NCBI RefSeq assembly: GCF_030915405.1
Contig: NZ_CP133262.1
Location: 1,302,001 to 1,366,000, forward strand
Source: Neobacillus nitrireducens
Lineage (GTDB): Bacteria; Bacillota; Bacilli; Bacillales; Cytobacillaceae
Direction of reading: 5' to 3'
Length of the DNA: 64,000 nucleotides
Both the position numbers and the translations under genes were made by a program. Under the pieces are notes generated by a model, which was not told where the DNA came from, ran no database searches, and saw nothing but the letters and a program-made list of their open reading frames with translations. Positions 44,729 to 56,301 of the stretch are shown piece by piece (the stretch's first letter is position 1; each line of letters begins with the position of its first letter).

Positions 44729-46735
44729 TTATTGTTGCAAAAGTACTTTCACACGAGCTACCACGTTGCTTACCGTGAAGCCAAACTCTTCCATAATCTT
44801 TTCTCCAGGCGCTGAAGCTCCGAAATGATCGATTGCTAATACATCGCCTTCGTCACCAGTATATTTGTGCCAGCCAAAGGATGCTCCCACTTCAATTCCA
44901 AGACGCTTTTTCACATTTCTTGGTAGCACAGATTCTTTGTATTCGTTGGATTGCTGCTCGAAACGATCCCATGAAGGCATACTTACAACTGAAACATGGA
45001 CACCCTCGCCCGCTAGAGCCTTTTGAGCTTCAACTGCAAGACTTACTTCTGAACCAGTTGCGAGTATTAATGCATCCGGAGTATCCCTTTCTGATGGGGA
45101 AACAACATATGCTCCTTTTGAAACACCCTCATACGCATTTGTATCCGTACCTTTTAATGTTGGCAAATCTTGACGAGTCAAAACTAGTGCTGTTGGTTTG
45201 TTAGTTGACTCAACTGCAAGTTTCCAAGCGGCTGCTGTTTCATTGCCATCAGCAGGACGAATAATTGATAATCCTGACATCGCCCGTAATGCTGCCAGCT
45301 GTTCAACCGGCTCGTGTGTTGGTCCGTCTTCCCCGACAGCAATACTATCATGAGTAAATACATACGTAACAGGTAAGCCCATTAATGCGGCTAGACGAAT
45401 CGCAGGACGCAAGTAGTCGGAGAAAACAAAGAAGGTTCCGCCAAATACTTTCACCCCGCCATGAAGAGCTATACCGTTCATAGCTGCTCCCATTCCAAAT
45501 TCACGAACGCCAAACCAGATATTGCGGCCTTCATAGGAACCAGGCATAAAATCAGTTGTACCTTTAATCATTGTTTTATTCGAGCCGGCAAGGTCCGCTG
45601 ATCCACCAATAAAAATAGGTAAATTCTTAGCAATTCCATTTAAGACTTCACCAGAAGAAGCACGACTTGCCAGGCTTTTTCCTTCAGCATAAACTGGAAT
45701 ATCTTTATCCCAACCTTCAGGAAGTTCATTATTTAATGCTTGTTCTAACTGTGTAGCAAGTTCAGGGTACTCTTTTTTATATTGAGCGAATAGATCATTC
45801 CACTCTTTTTCCTTTTTCTCACCATTTTCAACGATGAGCTTCTGGAAGTTATCATAAACCTCTTGCGGCACATGGAAATCTTCTTCAAAGGTCCATTTAT
45901 ATGCCTCTTTTGTAAGCTTTAATTCATTTGCTCCAAGTGGTGAACCATGTACGCCTGAAGTTCCGGCACGGTTTGGTGAGCCGTATCCAATGACTGTTCT
46001 TACTTCAATCATTGTTGGTCTGTCTAAATCATTTCTCGCTTCTTCAAGAGCTTTTGCAATTTCTTCAAGATTGTTGCCATCTTCGACACGAACATATTGC
46101 CATCCATAGGATAGGAAGCGATCTTTGACACTTTCTGAAAATGACTTATTTAAGTCTCCATCAAGTGAGATATCATTTGAATCATATAGGACTACCAATC
46201 GACCTAGTTTCAAGTGTCCTGCTAAGGATGCTGCCTCAGCAGATACACCTTCCATTAAATCTCCATCTCCACAAATGCTGTATGTAAAATGATTCACAAG
46301 TTCATATTTGTCTTTATTATAAACACTTGCTACATGGCGTTCTGCCATTGCCATACCAACTGCCATCGCAATCCCTTGGCCTAGTGGACCAGTGGTTGCT
46401 TCAACACCTTCAGTGTGACCGTATTCCGGGTGACCAGGCGTTTTCGAGCCCCATTGACGAAATTGTTTTAGATCATCCATTGTTAAGTTGAAACCAGACA
46501 AATGAAGCATGCTGTATAGCAATGCTGAACCATGGCCAGCCGATAAGACAAAGCGGTCACGGTTAAACCAATGTGGATTTTTTGGATTTTGGTTTAAGAA
46601 CCTCGTCCATAAAGTATAAGCCATTGGCGCCGCACCCATCGGCATCCCTGGATGTCCTGAGTTTGCTTTCTCGATCGCATCAATCGAAAGTGTTCGAATT
46701 GAAGTTACAGATAAATCATCAATAGTATTAAACAT
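44729..46735 (-). CDS. tkt: Transketolase
   Basis: 668 residues, thiamine diphosphate enzyme of the non-oxidative pentose phosphate pathway. [14 protein letters not shown] at the start, the cofactor-binding [14 protein letters not shown], and the pyrimidine-domain text [20 protein letters not shown] are all standard. The length is normal. It lies between ynzC and sirA. Confidence 0.95.
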   Translation of the reverse strand: MFNTIDDLSVTSIRTLSIDAIEKANSGHPGMPMGAAPMAYTLWTRFLNQNPKNPHWFNRDRFVLSAGHGSALLYSMLHLSGFNLTMDDLKQFRQWGSKTPGHPEYGHTEGVEATTGPLGQGIAMAVGMAMAERHVASVYNKDKYELVNHFTYSICGDGDLMEGVSAEAASLAGHLKLGRLVVLYDSNDISLDGDLNKSFSESVKDRFLSYGWQYVRVEDGNNLEEIAKALEEARNDLDRPTMIEVRTVIGYGSPNRAGTSGVHGSPLGANELKLTKEAYKWTFEEDFHVPQEVYDNFQKLIVENGEKKEKEWNDLFAQYKKEYPELATQLEQALNNELPEGWDKDIPVYAEGKSLASRASSGEVLNGIAKNLPIFIGGSADLAGSNKTMIKGTTDFMPGSYEGRNIWFGVREFGMGAAMNGIALHGGVKVFGGTFFVFSDYLRPAIRLAALMGLPVTYVFTHDSIAVGEDGPTHEPVEQLAALRAMSGLSIIRPADGNETAAAWKLAVESTNKPTALVLTRQDLPTLKGTDTNAYEGVSKGAYVVSPSERDTPDALILATGSEVSLAVEAQKALAGEGVHVSVVSMPSWDRFEQQSNEYKESVLPRNVKKRLGIEVGASFGWHKYTGDEGDVLAIDHFGASAPGEKIMEEFGFTVSNVVARVKVLLQQ

Positions 46736-46880
46736 AAATTACATCCTTTCCTAATCACAAGGTTACTAAATACATTTCAATTTTATATTGCTACCGTTAT
46801 TTATTCAACAAATAGCATAAAATAAGAACAAAATGTCACTTTGCTTCTTATTTTGATACAGAAATAGTCACAATATGTAA

Positions 46881-46907
46881 TAAAGGAATACAAAAAAATG
46901 TATTCCT
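46881..46907 (-). terminator. Terminator of ynzC
   Basis: GGAATACA and TGTATTCC arms with a 6-nt loop, then TTTATT on the minus strand. Confidence 0.65.
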
Positions 46908-46913
46908 GAACTT

Positions 46914-47144
46914 TTAATGAAGTGTATTTTTTTTCCTAGCTTTAATTTTTTCTGGAGTTACATCATTTCCTTCGGGATCAATAAACTTGGTGTTGGTAAG
47001 AGTATCTAGCATATTCGAACGGAAAGTAGCTAAATATTCACTTCTAAGTCTCGATTGCTCTTTAGCTTCTATTTCAGTCAATCCTGTTGCCTTTGCTTTA
47101 CGTGCCAGTTCATTAATTCTAGCCATCTTTTCTTTTGAAAGCAT
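46914..47144 (-). CDS. ynzC: DUF896 family protein YnzC
   Basis: 76 residues, helical hairpin of the DUF896 family (MARINELARKAKATGLTEIE; QSRLRSEYLATFRSN). In B. subtilis it is part of the LexA-controlled yneA-yneB-ynzC operon, which is the layout here. Molecular role unknown. Confidence 0.88.
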   Translation of the reverse strand: MLSKEKMARINELARKAKATGLTEIEAKEQSRLRSEYLATFRSNMLDTLTNTKFIDPEGNDVTPEKIKARKKNTLH

Positions 47145-47190
47145 TCAAGGACCTTCCTTTCAACTATTTACATGACACCTGATTTTACTA

Positions 47191-47220
47191 AAAAATAAAC
47201 CTAATGACAAGGCATTAGGC
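47191..47220 (-). terminator. Terminator-like hairpin after yneB
   Basis: CCTAATG and CATTAGG arms, then TTTATTTTTT on the minus strand. Confidence 0.6.
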
Positions 47221-47880
<660 letters not shown>

Positions 47881-48204
47881 CTATTCTTCAAGCGCACTAG
47901 CTAGTTCTTTTGTTGATGAGGCTTCTTTACTGACTGGAATGATGATTTCTTCACCAGGAAAAATTTTATCTTCATCTATTTCATTATGCTTTTTTATCCA
48001 AGCAACAAATTCCTTATTTGATAATGAATGCTGACTTGAAAATTGATCAGAGATTTCCCAAAGCGAATCTCCCTCTGCGATAGTAACTTTTAAATACTCA
48101 ACCTGGTCGTTTGCATGATGTTGAATCGATAATATGAATGAAAGTGAACAACTTAATATTATAAGAGTAATAGCATAGGAGTATTTGTTCCATAATTTTT
48201 TCAT
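47881..48204 (-). CDS. yneA: YneA, SOS-induced cell division suppressor
   Basis: 107 residues: a transmembrane helix near residues 10-28 and an extracytoplasmic LysM domain (VTIAEGDSLWEISDQF..EEIIIPV). It delays cell division after DNA damage. The ATG at 48204 after GAGGTG is the start; the GTG at 48213 overlaps the ribosome site. LexA boxes lie directly upstream. Confidence 0.88.
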   Translation of the reverse strand: MKKLWNKYSYAITLIILSCSLSFILSIQHHANDQVEYLKVTIAEGDSLWEISDQFSSQHSLSNKEFVAWIKKHNEIDEDKIFPGEEIIIPVSKEASSTKELASALEE

Positions 48205-48221
48205 AATAAACACCTCGAATA

Positions 48222-48300
48222 GGAATGTACGTTCGTTTTATATTTTTATTATAAACCGAACATTCGTTTGTTGTCAATTATTTTTTCGAACTTATGTTTG
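48222..48300. promoter_or_regulatory. LexA (SOS) boxes between yneA and lexA
   Basis: CGAACATTCGTTTG (48257-48270) and CGAACTTATGTTTG (48287-48300) are close to the Bacillus SOS box CGAACRNRYGTTYG; GGAATGTACGTTCG (48222-48235) is a weaker match. A further CGAACATGTT occurs at 48312. They give shared LexA repression of both divergent operons. Confidence 0.8.
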
Positions 48301-48361
48301 TATAAAAAAAGCGAACATGTTATAATAAAGTTAACATTAACCAGGCGAGGTGGATTTTTTC

Positions 48362-48985
48362 ATGGCTAAAATATCAAAGCGGCAGCAGGATATTCTAGAT
48401 TTCATTAAAAGTGAAGTTAAGAGTAAAGGATATCCCCCTTCAGTAAGGGAAATTGGGGAAGCAGTTGGACTTGCATCAAGCTCTACTGTTCACGGTCATC
48501 TAGCAAGATTGGAAAGCAAAGGACTTATTCGGCGAGATCCAACTAAACCAAGAGCAATTGAAATATTAGAGGCAGATATCGCTGCACATATACCAAGGAA
48601 TGCAGTAGTCAATGTTCCGGTGGTCGGTAAAGTAACTGCAGGAGTACCAATTACCGCTATAGAAAATGTAGAAGAATTTTTCCCGCTTCCAGAAAGACTT
48701 GCACCTGCTGATGAGCAAGTTTTCATGCTGGAAATCATGGGTGAGAGTATGATAGAAGCAGGGATACTAGACGGCGATTACGTGATTGTTAAGCAGCAAC
48801 CAACCGCAAATAACGGGGATATTGTTGTAGCGATGACCGAGGAAGACGAAGCCACCTGTAAGAGATTTTTCAGAGAAAAAGATTACATACGCCTACAGCC
48901 GGAAAATTCTACAATGGACCCGATCATATTAAGGAATGTATCCATTTTAGGGAAAGTCATTGGGGTTTACCGACATATACATTAA
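48362..48985 (+). CDS. lexA: LexA repressor
   Basis: 207 residues. The N-terminal winged helix ([21 protein letters not shown]) binds SOS boxes; the C-terminal S24 peptidase domain has the Ala-Gly cleavage site in KVTAGVP, the Ser in GESMIEAGI and the Lys in VIVKQQP. The ATG at 48362 follows GAGGTG by 9 nt; an upstream GTG at 48350 lies inside that site. Divergent from yneA-yneB-ynzC. Confidence 0.95.
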   Translation: MAKISKRQQDILDFIKSEVKSKGYPPSVREIGEAVGLASSSTVHGHLARLESKGLIRRDPTKPRAIEILEADIAAHIPRNAVVNVPVVGKVTAGVPITAIENVEEFFPLPERLAPADEQVFMLEIMGESMIEAGILDGDYVIVKQQPTANNGDIVVAMTEEDEATCKRFFREKDYIRLQPENSTMDPIILRNVSILGKVIGVYRHIH

Positions 48986-48990
48986 ATTTA

Positions 48991-49024
48991 AGAGAGTTGG
49001 CATTTTAGTTGCCAGCTCTTTTTT
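48991..49024 (+). terminator. Terminator of lexA
   Basis: AGAGAGTTGGC and GCCAGCTCTT arms followed by TTTTT. Confidence 0.75.
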
Positions 49025-49083
49025 GGTTCGTGTTCCTATCGCCAAAGAAAACAATTATTATGAATTCGGACAATATGAATAAT

Positions 49084-49111
49084 TAAAAAGGAGTAGCTAG
49101 AAAGCCACTCC
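49084..49111 (-). terminator. Terminator of the 49123-49377 gene
   Basis: GGAGTGGC and GC-ACTCC type arms, with CTTTTTAATT following on the minus strand. Confidence 0.6.
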
Positions 49112-49122
49112 CTCAAACCGCC

Positions 49123-49377
49123 TTATTTTGCTATTCTCGCTTGTATTTCAGATAATCTCACCTTAAACAATACTTTATAAACGATTGTACCCTCTTCAAT
49201 AAAGCTGGTATGTGAAACATACACTCCTTTAAAGGTTCTACATTGTTCATCAAATAGAAAACATTCCTGACCTTTTGTGCCTGATTCTATCAAACTTAAA
49301 ATAAGGTCAGGCTTCTTATACGTCTTTACTCGTAGTATTTCTTGGGTTAGAGCATTACAAATTTGCAATTTATACAA
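49123..49377 (-). CDS. Hypothetical protein
   Basis: 84 residues, mostly beta-like text with no signal peptide or transmembrane helix (MYKLQICNALTQEILRVKTY at the start; VSHTSFIEEGTIVYKVLF in the second half). Family not recognised. It has its own terminator and a GGAGGTGCTC ribosome region upstream, which supports its being a real gene. Confidence 0.6.
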   Translation of the reverse strand: MYKLQICNALTQEILRVKTYKKPDLILSLIESGTKGQECFLFDEQCRTFKGVYVSHTSFIEEGTIVYKVLFKVRLSEIQARIAK

Positions 49378-49552
49378 TTAGAGCACCTCCCAAATGTTTT
49401 CAAGTTAAGCATATATTATTTAGGATTAAAAGAACGGTAAGAATTGTGAATTTTTAAAGAACATCACAAACTCTTTACTAATACTCTATTCCTTTAACTT
49501 TTAATTAGAATGATTGGGGAGGATTAGTTTGAAAAAGAGCAAGACATAGAAA

Positions 49553-49582
49553 AGCCCTGACGCTAAGCGCCAGGGCTTTGAA
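49553..49582 (-). terminator. Terminator of glnA
   Basis: AAGCCCTGGCGC and GCGTCAGGGCTT form a nearly perfect stem followed by TTTT on the minus strand. Confidence 0.85.
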
Positions 49583-49586
49583 AATA

Positions 49587-50921
49587 TTAATACATGCTCA
49601 TATATTGATCGCGTTCCCATTGGTGAACGACTGTCCGGAACATGTCCCACTCAATCTCTTTTGCTTCAACAAAGTGTTCCATAATGTGGTCGCCAAGACC
49701 GGAAACAATGACTTCGTTCGCTTTTAGTTGATCTAACGCTTGATCAAGTGTTGCTGGAAGATCGATGATGCCTTCTTCAATTCTTTCTTCTTTGCTCATT
49801 ACATAGATGTTTCTGTCAACTGGTGCCGGAGGAGTTAATTTATTTTTAATACCGTCTAATCCTGCTTTTAAAAGCACAGCCATTGCTAAGTATGGGTTTG
49901 CTGCAGGGTCAACGCTACGAACCTCAACACGAGTACTTAATCCACGTGAAGCTGGGATACGAATTAGTGGTGAACGGTTTCTAGCTGACCAAGCCACATA
50001 ACAAGGTGCTTCGTAACCGGGAACAAGACGCTTATAAGAGTTTACAGTTGGGTTTGTTACAGCTGTAAAGGCTGGAGCATGCTTTAGAATTCCAGCGATG
50101 AATTGACGTGAAGTATTACTCATGTCTAAATCGCTACCTGGCTCATAGAATGCATTTTCTCCATTTTTAAATAACGAAAGGTTCATGTGCATTCCAGATC
50201 CGTTTACTCCGTATAATGGTTTTGGCATAAAGGTTGCGTGCAAGCCATGTTTACGTGCAATTGTTTTAACAACTAATTTAAACGTTTGGATTTGGTCACA
50301 TGCTGTTAATGCATCTGCATATTTAAAATCAATTTCGTGCTGGCCTGGAGCTACTTCATGGTGAGAAGCTTCAATTTCAAAGCCCATTTCTTCTAACTCA
50401 AGAACGATATCACGACGGCAGTTTTCACCTAAATCAGTTGGTGCTAAGTCAAAATAACCACCTTGGTCATTCAATTCTAGACTTGGTTCACCTTTTTCAT
50501 CTAATTTAAATAAGAAGAATTCAGGCTCAGGTCCTAAGTTAAAGTTAGTGAAACCTAACTCTTCCATTTCTCTTAATACTCGTCTTAAGTTGTTACGAGG
50601 ATCGCCTTCAAATGGTGTTCCTTCTGGAGTGTAAATATCACAAATCAAACGGGCAACTTTCCCTTTTTCTGCTGTCCACGGGAATACCACCCATGTGTTA
50701 AGGTCTGGATATAGTAACATATCAGATTCTTCAATTCGTACGAAACCTTCAATGGAAGAACCGTCAAACATCATTTTGTTATCAAGTGCTTTTTCTAATT
50801 GACTAATAGGAATTTCAACGTTTTTAATAGTTCCCAGAATATCGGTGAATTGTAAACGAATAAATTTCACGTTTTCCTCAACTGCTAATCTTTTAATGTC
50901 ATCTCTTGAATACTTTGCCAT
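49587..50921 (-). CDS. glnA: Glutamine synthetase (type I)
   Basis: 444 residues. Makes glutamine from glutamate and ammonia; in Bacillus it also signals nitrogen status by binding GlnR and Tnr[19 protein letters not shown], the ATP-binding [17 protein letters not shown] and the [12 protein letters not shown] loop are standard. The length is that of the Bacillus GSI-alpha class, without an adenylylation Tyr. It is 37 nt downstream of glnR. Confidence 0.96.
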   Translation of the reverse strand: MAKYSRDDIKRLAVEENVKFIRLQFTDILGTIKNVEIPISQLEKALDNKMMFDGSSIEGFVRIEESDMLLYPDLNTWVVFPWTAEKGKVARLICDIYTPEGTPFEGDPRNNLRRVLREMEELGFTNFNLGPEPEFFLFKLDEKGEPSLELNDQGGYFDLAPTDLGENCRRDIVLELEEMGFEIEASHHEVAPGQHEIDFKYADALTACDQIQTFKLVVKTIARKHGLHATFMPKPLYGVNGSGMHMNLSLFKNGENAFYEPGSDLDMSNTSRQFIAGILKHAPAFTAVTNPTVNSYKRLVPGYEAPCYVAWSARNRSPLIRIPASRGLSTRVEVRSVDPAANPYLAMAVLLKAGLDGIKNKLTPPAPVDRNIYVMSKEERIEEGIIDLPATLDQALDQLKANEVIVSGLGDHIMEHFVEAKEIEWDMFRTVVHQWERDQYMSMY

Positions 50922-50958
50922 TTTCTTACCCCCTATTTTTTAAAAAGAAGCTCCACTA

Positions 50959-51360
50959 TTAATGGAAGAATCTTGAAATATCTCCTTGACGTAATGAGGA
51001 TCGATTATTTCGACCTGAATGCAACATTTCGTTTCGAAGTAGCTTTCTAAGCTGTTCATCTGTTAATTCACGTTTCGTCCTATCTGTTTGTTGCTCAAGA
51101 ATGATTGATTGCTGTTCTTTCACTAGGAACAATTGTTTAATGCCAGCCATATTCACACCTTGATCGATTAAATCCTTAATTTCTAGAAGCGTATCAATAT
51201 CATTCAGACAATATAGACGTCTATTCCCTTCGGTTCTTGCAGGAGAAATCAATTGGTGTTCTTCGTAGTAACGAATTTGCCTGGCTGTAAGCTCGGTTAG
51301 CTGCATGACTGTTCCGATCGGAAACAGTGGCATCGAGCGGCGAATTTCCTTTCCACTCAC
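50959..51360 (-). CDS. glnR: GlnR, MerR-family repressor of glutamine synthesis
   Basis: 133 residues. The N-terminal MerR-type helix-turn-helix ([19 protein letters not shown]) is followed by a coiled segment and the C-terminal autoinhibitory tail ending [10 protein letters not shown]. It represses its own operon when glutamine is plentiful. Two boxes in its promoter fit GlnR/TnrA. Confidence 0.95.
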   Translation of the reverse strand: MSGKEIRRSMPLFPIGTVMQLTELTARQIRYYEEHQLISPARTEGNRRLYCLNDIDTLLEIKDLIDQGVNMAGIKQLFLVKEQQSIILEQQTDRTKRELTDEQLRKLLRNEMLHSGRNNRSSLRQGDISRFFH

Positions 51361-51406
51361 TTAATTCCTCCTCCCTTTGGGTTATTTATATTGTTATTAT
51401 ATTTCG

Positions 51407-51446
51407 TGTTAGAAAAGTTGTCAATGGTATGTTAGGTTTTCTTACA
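51407..51446 (-). promoter_or_regulatory. GlnR/TnrA boxes of glnRA
   Basis: TGTTAGGTTTTCTTACA (51430-51446) fits the consensus TGTNA-N7-TNACA exactly. TGTTAGAAAAGTTGTCA (51407-51423) is a second site with a mismatch in the right half. Confidence 0.75.
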
Positions 51447-51501
51447 TGAAATTTTTAAAAAAGTTGGACAACTCAAAATTGCTGTCCATTTGCTATTATT
51501 T

Positions 51502-52773
51502 CTAAAACAGTTCGATTAATCCTTTATCCGTTAAGTGATCGATGGCTAGGCAAACAGCCATCTTAACGTGTGCGTATGTTAAACCACCCTGTACATAAGC
51601 AACATAGGGCGGTCTAATCGGTCCATCTGCTGTCAGTTCAATGCTCGCCCCCTGGATAAAGGTTCCTGCTGCCATAATGACATCGTCCTCATACCCAGGC
51701 ATATAGCTGGCGTGAGGGGTGACATATGAATTAATCGGGGAGGCAAATTGAATAGCCTGACAGAAAGCAATCATTTTTTCTCGGTCATCAAACTGGACTG
51801 ACTGGATTAAGTCAGTCCGTTTCGCATTCCATTTTGGAGAAGAATTCATGCCTAATTTCTCCAACATTGCCGCTGTGAATACTGCCCCTTTTAGAGCCTG
51901 ACCGACCACATGAGGTGCCAAGAAGAAGCCCTGATACATTTCTTGAAGACTATACAGGGACGCTCCCGCTTCCGCTCCGATCCCTGGTGATGTCATTCGA
52001 TAGGAACATGCTTCTACCCATTGTTTTTTACCAACGATATAGCCACCAGTTTTCGCCAGCCCGCCGCCCGGGTTTTTGATCAGTGACCCTGCCATTAAAT
52101 CCGCACCCACATGGCACGGTTCAGTCTCTTCCACAAATTCCCCGTAACAATTATCCACAAATACGACGACATCCTGTTTTATTTCTTTTACAAATGCAAT
52201 CATTTCAGAAATTTCAGCAATCGTAAAGGATGGCCTTGTCGCATAACCTTTGGATCGCTGAATCCCAATCATTTTCGTGTTCGATTTTATTTTCTCAGCA
52301 ACGGAATCCCAGTTTATTCTTCCCTCATGAGTCAGTGCAACACTATCATATGAAATCCCAAATTCTTTTAATGAGCCTACACCGTTCCCGCGAATGCCGA
52401 CAATTTCTTCAAGGGTATCATAGGGTTTTCCCGTTATATAAAGAAGTTCATCCCCAGGACGAAGTACGCCAAATAAGGCGATCGAAATGGCATGTGTACC
52501 GGAAATGATTTGCGGACGAACAAGTCCTGCTTCTCCCCCAAAAACGTCTGCATAGACTAATTCCAGTGTATCTCTGCCAATATCGTCATAGCCATAGCCA
52601 GTCGACGGAATAAAATGCGAATCACTGACACGATGTTTTTGAAAACTCTTTAAGACCCGAAATTGATTAGTTTCGATTCTACTGTCTATTTCTTTATGTA
52701 CTATTGCGATTTGTTGTTCGACTGCTTCTACAAGCGGCTGAAGCTTTTCCCCATTTTTTAACTGTTGAAACAT
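51502..52773 (-). CDS. ynbB: Aluminium resistance-family PLP protein (YnbB, methionine gamma-lyase-like)
   Basis: 423 residues, PLP fold type I, Cys/Met metabolism family. STGYGYDDIGRDTLE, PQIISGTHAISIALFG, DNCYGEFVE and the lysine in GSLIKNPGGGLAKTGGY are present. The ATG at 52773 has AGGAG 7 nt upstream; the longer frame to 52851 runs into hflX. Reaction unproven. Gene order hflX-ynbB-glnR-glnA is that of B. subtilis. Confidence 0.85.
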   Translation of the reverse strand: MFQQLKNGEKLQPLVEAVEQQIAIVHKEIDSRIETNQFRVLKSFQKHRVSDSHFIPSTGYGYDDIGRDTLELVYADVFGGEAGLVRPQIISGTHAISIALFGVLRPGDELLYITGKPYDTLEEIVGIRGNGVGSLKEFGISYDSVALTHEGRINWDSVAEKIKSNTKMIGIQRSKGYATRPSFTIAEISEMIAFVKEIKQDVVVFVDNCYGEFVEETEPCHVGADLMAGSLIKNPGGGLAKTGGYIVGKKQWVEACSYRMTSPGIGAEAGASLYSLQEMYQGFFLAPHVVGQALKGAVFTAAMLEKLGMNSSPKWNAKRTDLIQSVQFDDREKMIAFCQAIQFASPINSYVTPHASYMPGYEDDVIMAAGTFIQGASIELTADGPIRPPYVAYVQGGLTYAHVKMAVCLAIDHLTDKGLIELF

Positions 52774-52787
52774 GTTGTAACTCCTAT

Positions 52788-54047
52788 CTATAGTGTAAAT
52801 TTCTGTAATTGACCTGTAATTTGATGATCCTTTAAAGTATATCCTTTGCAACGATAGAATTGCTCCTCTTCATCAAATACCAGTTCTCTTAAGATTGTCT
52901 CATTTTTTAATAAAGAAAGCAGCTTCCCCTCTGTGGATGGTACCTGTACATCATATGTATCCATCATTTCCATAACCACATTCTCCATTTGCAACTTTAA
53001 GGATAGACGATCGCCTTCATCAAAGGCACTAATAAAAGCAGTCGGCGTATCCGCAGTAGGGACAAAATCTGCATGCTGAATATCTTTTTTATTATAAACA
53101 GTTATTTGTGGAATATCTTTCACTTCCAAGTCTTCGAGCAGCTTTTTCACTGTTTTTTCATGATGAAAATAATCCGCGTTGGACATATCGACTACATGGA
53201 GAAGTAGGTCCGCCTCCTTGACTTCCTCAAGCGTGGAGCGAAAGGCAGCGATAAGTGCGGTAGGTAAATCTTGGATAAATCCAACCGTATCTGTAATCAA
53301 GGCGAGGAAACCACTAGGTAAAATCAATTTACGTGTCATCGGGTCTAGAGTTGCGAACAATTGATTTTCCTCATAGGACTCAGCTTCGGATAATCGATTA
53401 AAAAGTGTCGATTTACCGGCATTCGTATAGCCGACAATCGCGACCTGAAAGGTTTTATTTTTCTTTCTTCTTTCTCTGTACCTCTCCCTGTGCTGAACGA
53501 TGACCGAAAGTTGAGTTTTTATTTCATCGATTCTGCGACGGATGTGCCTGCGGTCCGATTCTAACTTCGTTTCACCTGGTCCCCGTGTTCCTATCCCCCC
53601 ACCGAGACGAGATAATGCAATTCCCTGACCCGCAAGACGTGGAAGCATGTATTGCATTTGGGCAAGTTCAACCTGTAATTTACCTTCTTTGGAGCGAGCC
53701 CTTTGTGCAAAAATATCTAAAATAAGTTGGGTTCTATCGATTACCCGGGCATTTAGTTCCGTCGAAAGGTTTCTTTTTTGGCTGGGTGATAGTTCATCAT
53801 TAAAGATGACGATATCTGCCTCAAGCTCATCAACTAGGATATTGAGCTCCTCCACCTTCCCTTTTCCTATATAGGTAGCCGGATGGCGGCGGTCCCGTTT
53901 TTGCACGACTGACATCAATACGACACCCTGAGCAGTTTCTGTCAATGCACCTAACTCTTCCATTGAATATTGAAAACGCAAATCTTCCTCCCCATTGGTT
54001 TGACAGCCAACGAGGATGGCTTTCTCTTTTGTGTCTTTTTGTTCCAA
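52788..54047 (-). CDS. hflX: HflX, ribosome-associated GTPase
   Basis: About 419 residues. The glycine-rich HflX segment ([20 protein letters not shown] near residue 165) precedes the G domain: G1 [13 protein letters not shown]3 DTVGF, G4 NKKD. HflX splits or rescues stalled ribosomes, notably in heat stress. The frame opens at 54074, but the TTG at 54047 fits the purine-rich GGAAAGGAAAG ribosome region; the start is uncertain. Confidence 0.9.
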   Translation of the reverse strand: MEQKDTKEKAILVGCQTNGEEDLRFQYSMEELGALTETAQGVVLMSVVQKRDRRHPATYIGKGKVEELNILVDELEADIVIFNDELSPSQKRNLSTELNARVIDRTQLILDIFAQRARSKEGKLQVELAQMQYMLPRLAGQGIALSRLGGGIGTRGPGETKLESDRRHIRRRIDEIKTQLSVIVQHRERYRERRKKNKTFQVAIVGYTNAGKSTLFNRLSEAESYEENQLFATLDPMTRKLILPSGFLALITDTVGFIQDLPTALIAAFRSTLEEVKEADLLLHVVDMSNADYFHHEKTVKKLLEDLEVKDIPQITVYNKKDIQHADFVPTADTPTAFISAFDEGDRLSLKLQMENVVMEMMDTYDVQVPSTEGKLLSLLKNETILRELVFDEEEQFYRCKGYTLKDHQITGQLQKFTL

Positions 54048-54242
54048 AAAGCATCTTTCCTTTCCTAACTTCATTCATTCATCATAACAAAAAACAGTTG
54101 CATACTCTAATTTTCCCATTATCACATAAAAAGTCATTGTAATTTTTCTAAATCATGATAAAATTTTACTGTTTTGATATAATTATTTTTCACTATTTTT
54201 ATAGTATTAATCAAATTAACTTTAAGGAGAAATCAGTTTAAA

Positions 54243-54851
54243 ATGACTTGGGATGTTTTGAGTATGATTGGAACCATCGCCTTTGCCGTTAGTGGCGCAA
54301 TTGTTGCGATGGAAGAGGAATATGATATTTTCGGCGTATATATATTAGGAATTGTCACCGCATTTGGCGGTGGGGCGATTCGAAACTTATTAATAGGCGT
54401 GCCTGTTTCAGCCCTTTGGGACCAAGGGTTATTTTTCCAAATTGCTATATTATCTATTACAGCAGTGTTTTTATTTCCAAACAATTTATTAAAGCACTGG
54501 CAAAAATGGGGGAACTTATTTGATGCAATTGGCCTTTCCGCCTTTGCCATCCAAGGTGCCATCTACGCAGTTAAAATGAACCTTCCGCTTAGTGCCGTAA
54601 TTGTTGCAGCAGTCTTAACAGGAATCGGCGGCGGCATTATCCGAGATTTATTAGCCAGACGAAAACCAATGGTCCTAAGAGCAGAAATTTATGCACTATG
54701 GGCGATTCTTATCGCTCTTTCCATTGGACTAAAGATAACAGCAACTTCATGGCAGTTATATACGTTATTTATTCTCGTGACAGTGTTACGCGTCTTTTCG
54801 TATACCTATGATTGGAAGCTGCCAATTCGTAAGATTGAATCCCATTTATAA
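54243..54851 (+). CDS. TRIC/UPF0126 family membrane protein
   Basis: 202 residues with about seven helices and the two UPF0126 repeats, each with a glycine-rich turn (AFGGGAIRNLLIG near residue 42; IGGGIIRDLLARR near residue 130). Homologs are related to trimeric intracellular cation channels, and some act in glycine transport. Substrate here unknown. It shares a bidirectional terminator with spoVK. Confidence 0.8.
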   Translation: MTWDVLSMIGTIAFAVSGAIVAMEEEYDIFGVYILGIVTAFGGGAIRNLLIGVPVSALWDQGLFFQIAILSITAVFLFPNNLLKHWQKWGNLFDAIGLSAFAIQGAIYAVKMNLPLSAVIVAAVLTGIGGGIIRDLLARRKPMVLRAEIYALWAILIALSIGLKITATSWQLYTLFILVTVLRVFSYTYDWKLPIRKIESHL

Positions 54852-54863
54852 AATCATCCAAAG

Positions 54864-54898
54864 AAAAACGGCAGATTGCTTAGAATCTGCCGTTTTTC
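54864..54898. terminator. Bidirectional terminator between the TRIC-type gene and spoVK
   Basis: AAAAACGGCAGATT and GAATCTGCCGTTTTT arms with a short loop; T-runs on both strands. Confidence 0.85.
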
Positions 54899-55855
54899 TT
54901 AATCTTCCTCAAACACGAGGTCATTGCTTCTAAGTGTCATTAATTCATGCCTGTCATAGCTATTTAACATCAGGAGTCTCATCGCTTGGGCACGAATCGA
55001 TTTTTCAATAATATTTCTGACATACCTCCCATTTGAAAAACTATTGGGACTTAATACCGCTTTAACCCAGATTAAATGTTCCTTTAACTTTTTCTCCGCC
55101 TCATGACTAAAGGTGTATTCCCGTTCAACTAACATTCTTACTGAAATTTCCATTAACTGGTTGATGTTATAGTCTGGGAAATCAATTACTAATGGAAAGC
55201 GTGAATGGAGCCCTGGATTAAGGGTTAAGAAATAATCCATTTCTCGGGAATATCCCGCAAGAATAAGAATAAACTCATGCTGCTTATCTTCCATATGTTT
55301 CACAAGTGTATCGATTGCCTCTTTCCCAAAATCCTTTTCACCGCCGCGCCCCAGTGAGTAGGCCTCATCGATGAACAGTATTCCCCCTTGAGCCTTCTTG
55401 ACTAAATCCCTTGTCTTCTGTGCAGTATGACCAATATACTCTCCAACAAGGTCAGCACGTTCCGCCTCAATTAAATGCCCTTTTGATAAAACGTTCATTT
55501 TTTGAAATAATTTACCTATTAATCTAGCGACTGTTGTTTTACCTGTGCCTGGATTTCCTTTAAACATCATATGGAGGGCTTGTTTTCTTGCTTTTAAACC
55601 CATTTCCTCACGTTTTTTATTGACGTAAATCCAAGCATAGATTTCTTTTATCATCCTTTTCATTTCTTCCATGCCAACCAAAGCCCCTAACTCCTCTTCA
55701 ATTTCCTTTAGAGCCGAATGCTCAACTGGAATGTCCTTTGGAACCACTTGAAAGTCAGGTAACTCTTTTGAAATTGTTTTTCCTTTTTGTGAATTGAGGA
55801 CAACACTTATTTGGCCGTTACTTTTCATTCGGATGGGTTGGTCCAAAGCTTTCAC
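54899..55855 (-). CDS. spoVK: Stage V sporulation protein K (AAA ATPase)
   Basis: 318 residues, CbbX/SpoVK-type AAA+ ATPase: Walker A FKGNPGTGKTTVA near residue 97, Walker B GGILFIDEAYSL, arginine finger region NPGLHSRFP. Needed for spore maturation in B. subtilis, where it lies beside hfq and miaA as here. Confidence 0.92.
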   Translation of the reverse strand: MKALDQPIRMKSNGQISVVLNSQKGKTISKELPDFQVVPKDIPVEHSALKEIEEELGALVGMEEMKRMIKEIYAWIYVNKKREEMGLKARKQALHMMFKGNPGTGKTTVARLIGKLFQKMNVLSKGHLIEAERADLVGEYIGHTAQKTRDLVKKAQGGILFIDEAYSLGRGGEKDFGKEAIDTLVKHMEDKQHEFILILAGYSREMDYFLTLNPGLHSRFPLVIDFPDYNINQLMEISVRMLVEREYTFSHEAEKKLKEHLIWVKAVLSPNSFSNGRYVRNIIEKSIRAQAMRLLMLNSYDRHELMTLRSNDLVFEED

Positions 55856-56008
55856 CTCTCATTTTTGCCAACGGATTACATAGGATGGTTTTTATGGCCA
55901 CTCAGAATTAATATTCTGAACTCATTTATTTGCGCAAAGGAAAGCATAATCCTTCATTTTATATGTATTCAAACACCTTGAAATTCATTAAAAAAGTTTT
56001 TTATAAAT

Positions 56009-56032
56009 AAAAAAAGCCCATAGGTATGGGCT
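56009..56032 (-). terminator. Terminator of hfq
   Basis: AGCCCATA and TATGGGCT arms followed by seven Ts on the minus strand. Confidence 0.85.
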
Positions 56033-56044
56033 CCACAGACATGT

Positions 56045-56275
56045 TTATTGGTTTTCCAATTCAAGATGAACGTTTCTTTGCGGTGCAAAGGTTGAAATCG
56101 CATGCTTGAATACTAATTGTTGTTTTCCTTCGGATTCAAACAGTACTGTAAAATTATCAAAGCCCTTTATCTGACCTCTTAATTGAAATCCATTAAGTAA
56201 AAAGACGGTAACATGTATATTATCTTTGCGGCACAGGTTTAAAAATTGATCTTGAATATTGATTGTTGTTTTCAT
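56045..56275 (-). CDS. hfq: RNA chaperone Hfq
   Basis: 76 residues with the Sm1 motif ([21 protein letters not shown]) and the Sm2 motif [10 protein letters not shown], forming the hexameric RNA-binding ring. It lies 26 nt after miaA, the usual Bacillus order. Confidence 0.95.
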   Translation of the reverse strand: MKTTINIQDQFLNLCRKDNIHVTVFLLNGFQLRGQIKGFDNFTVLFESEGKQQLVFKHAISTFAPQRNVHLELENQ

Positions 56276-56301
56276 TGGTATTTCCTCCTCTTTTATCTCT
56301 A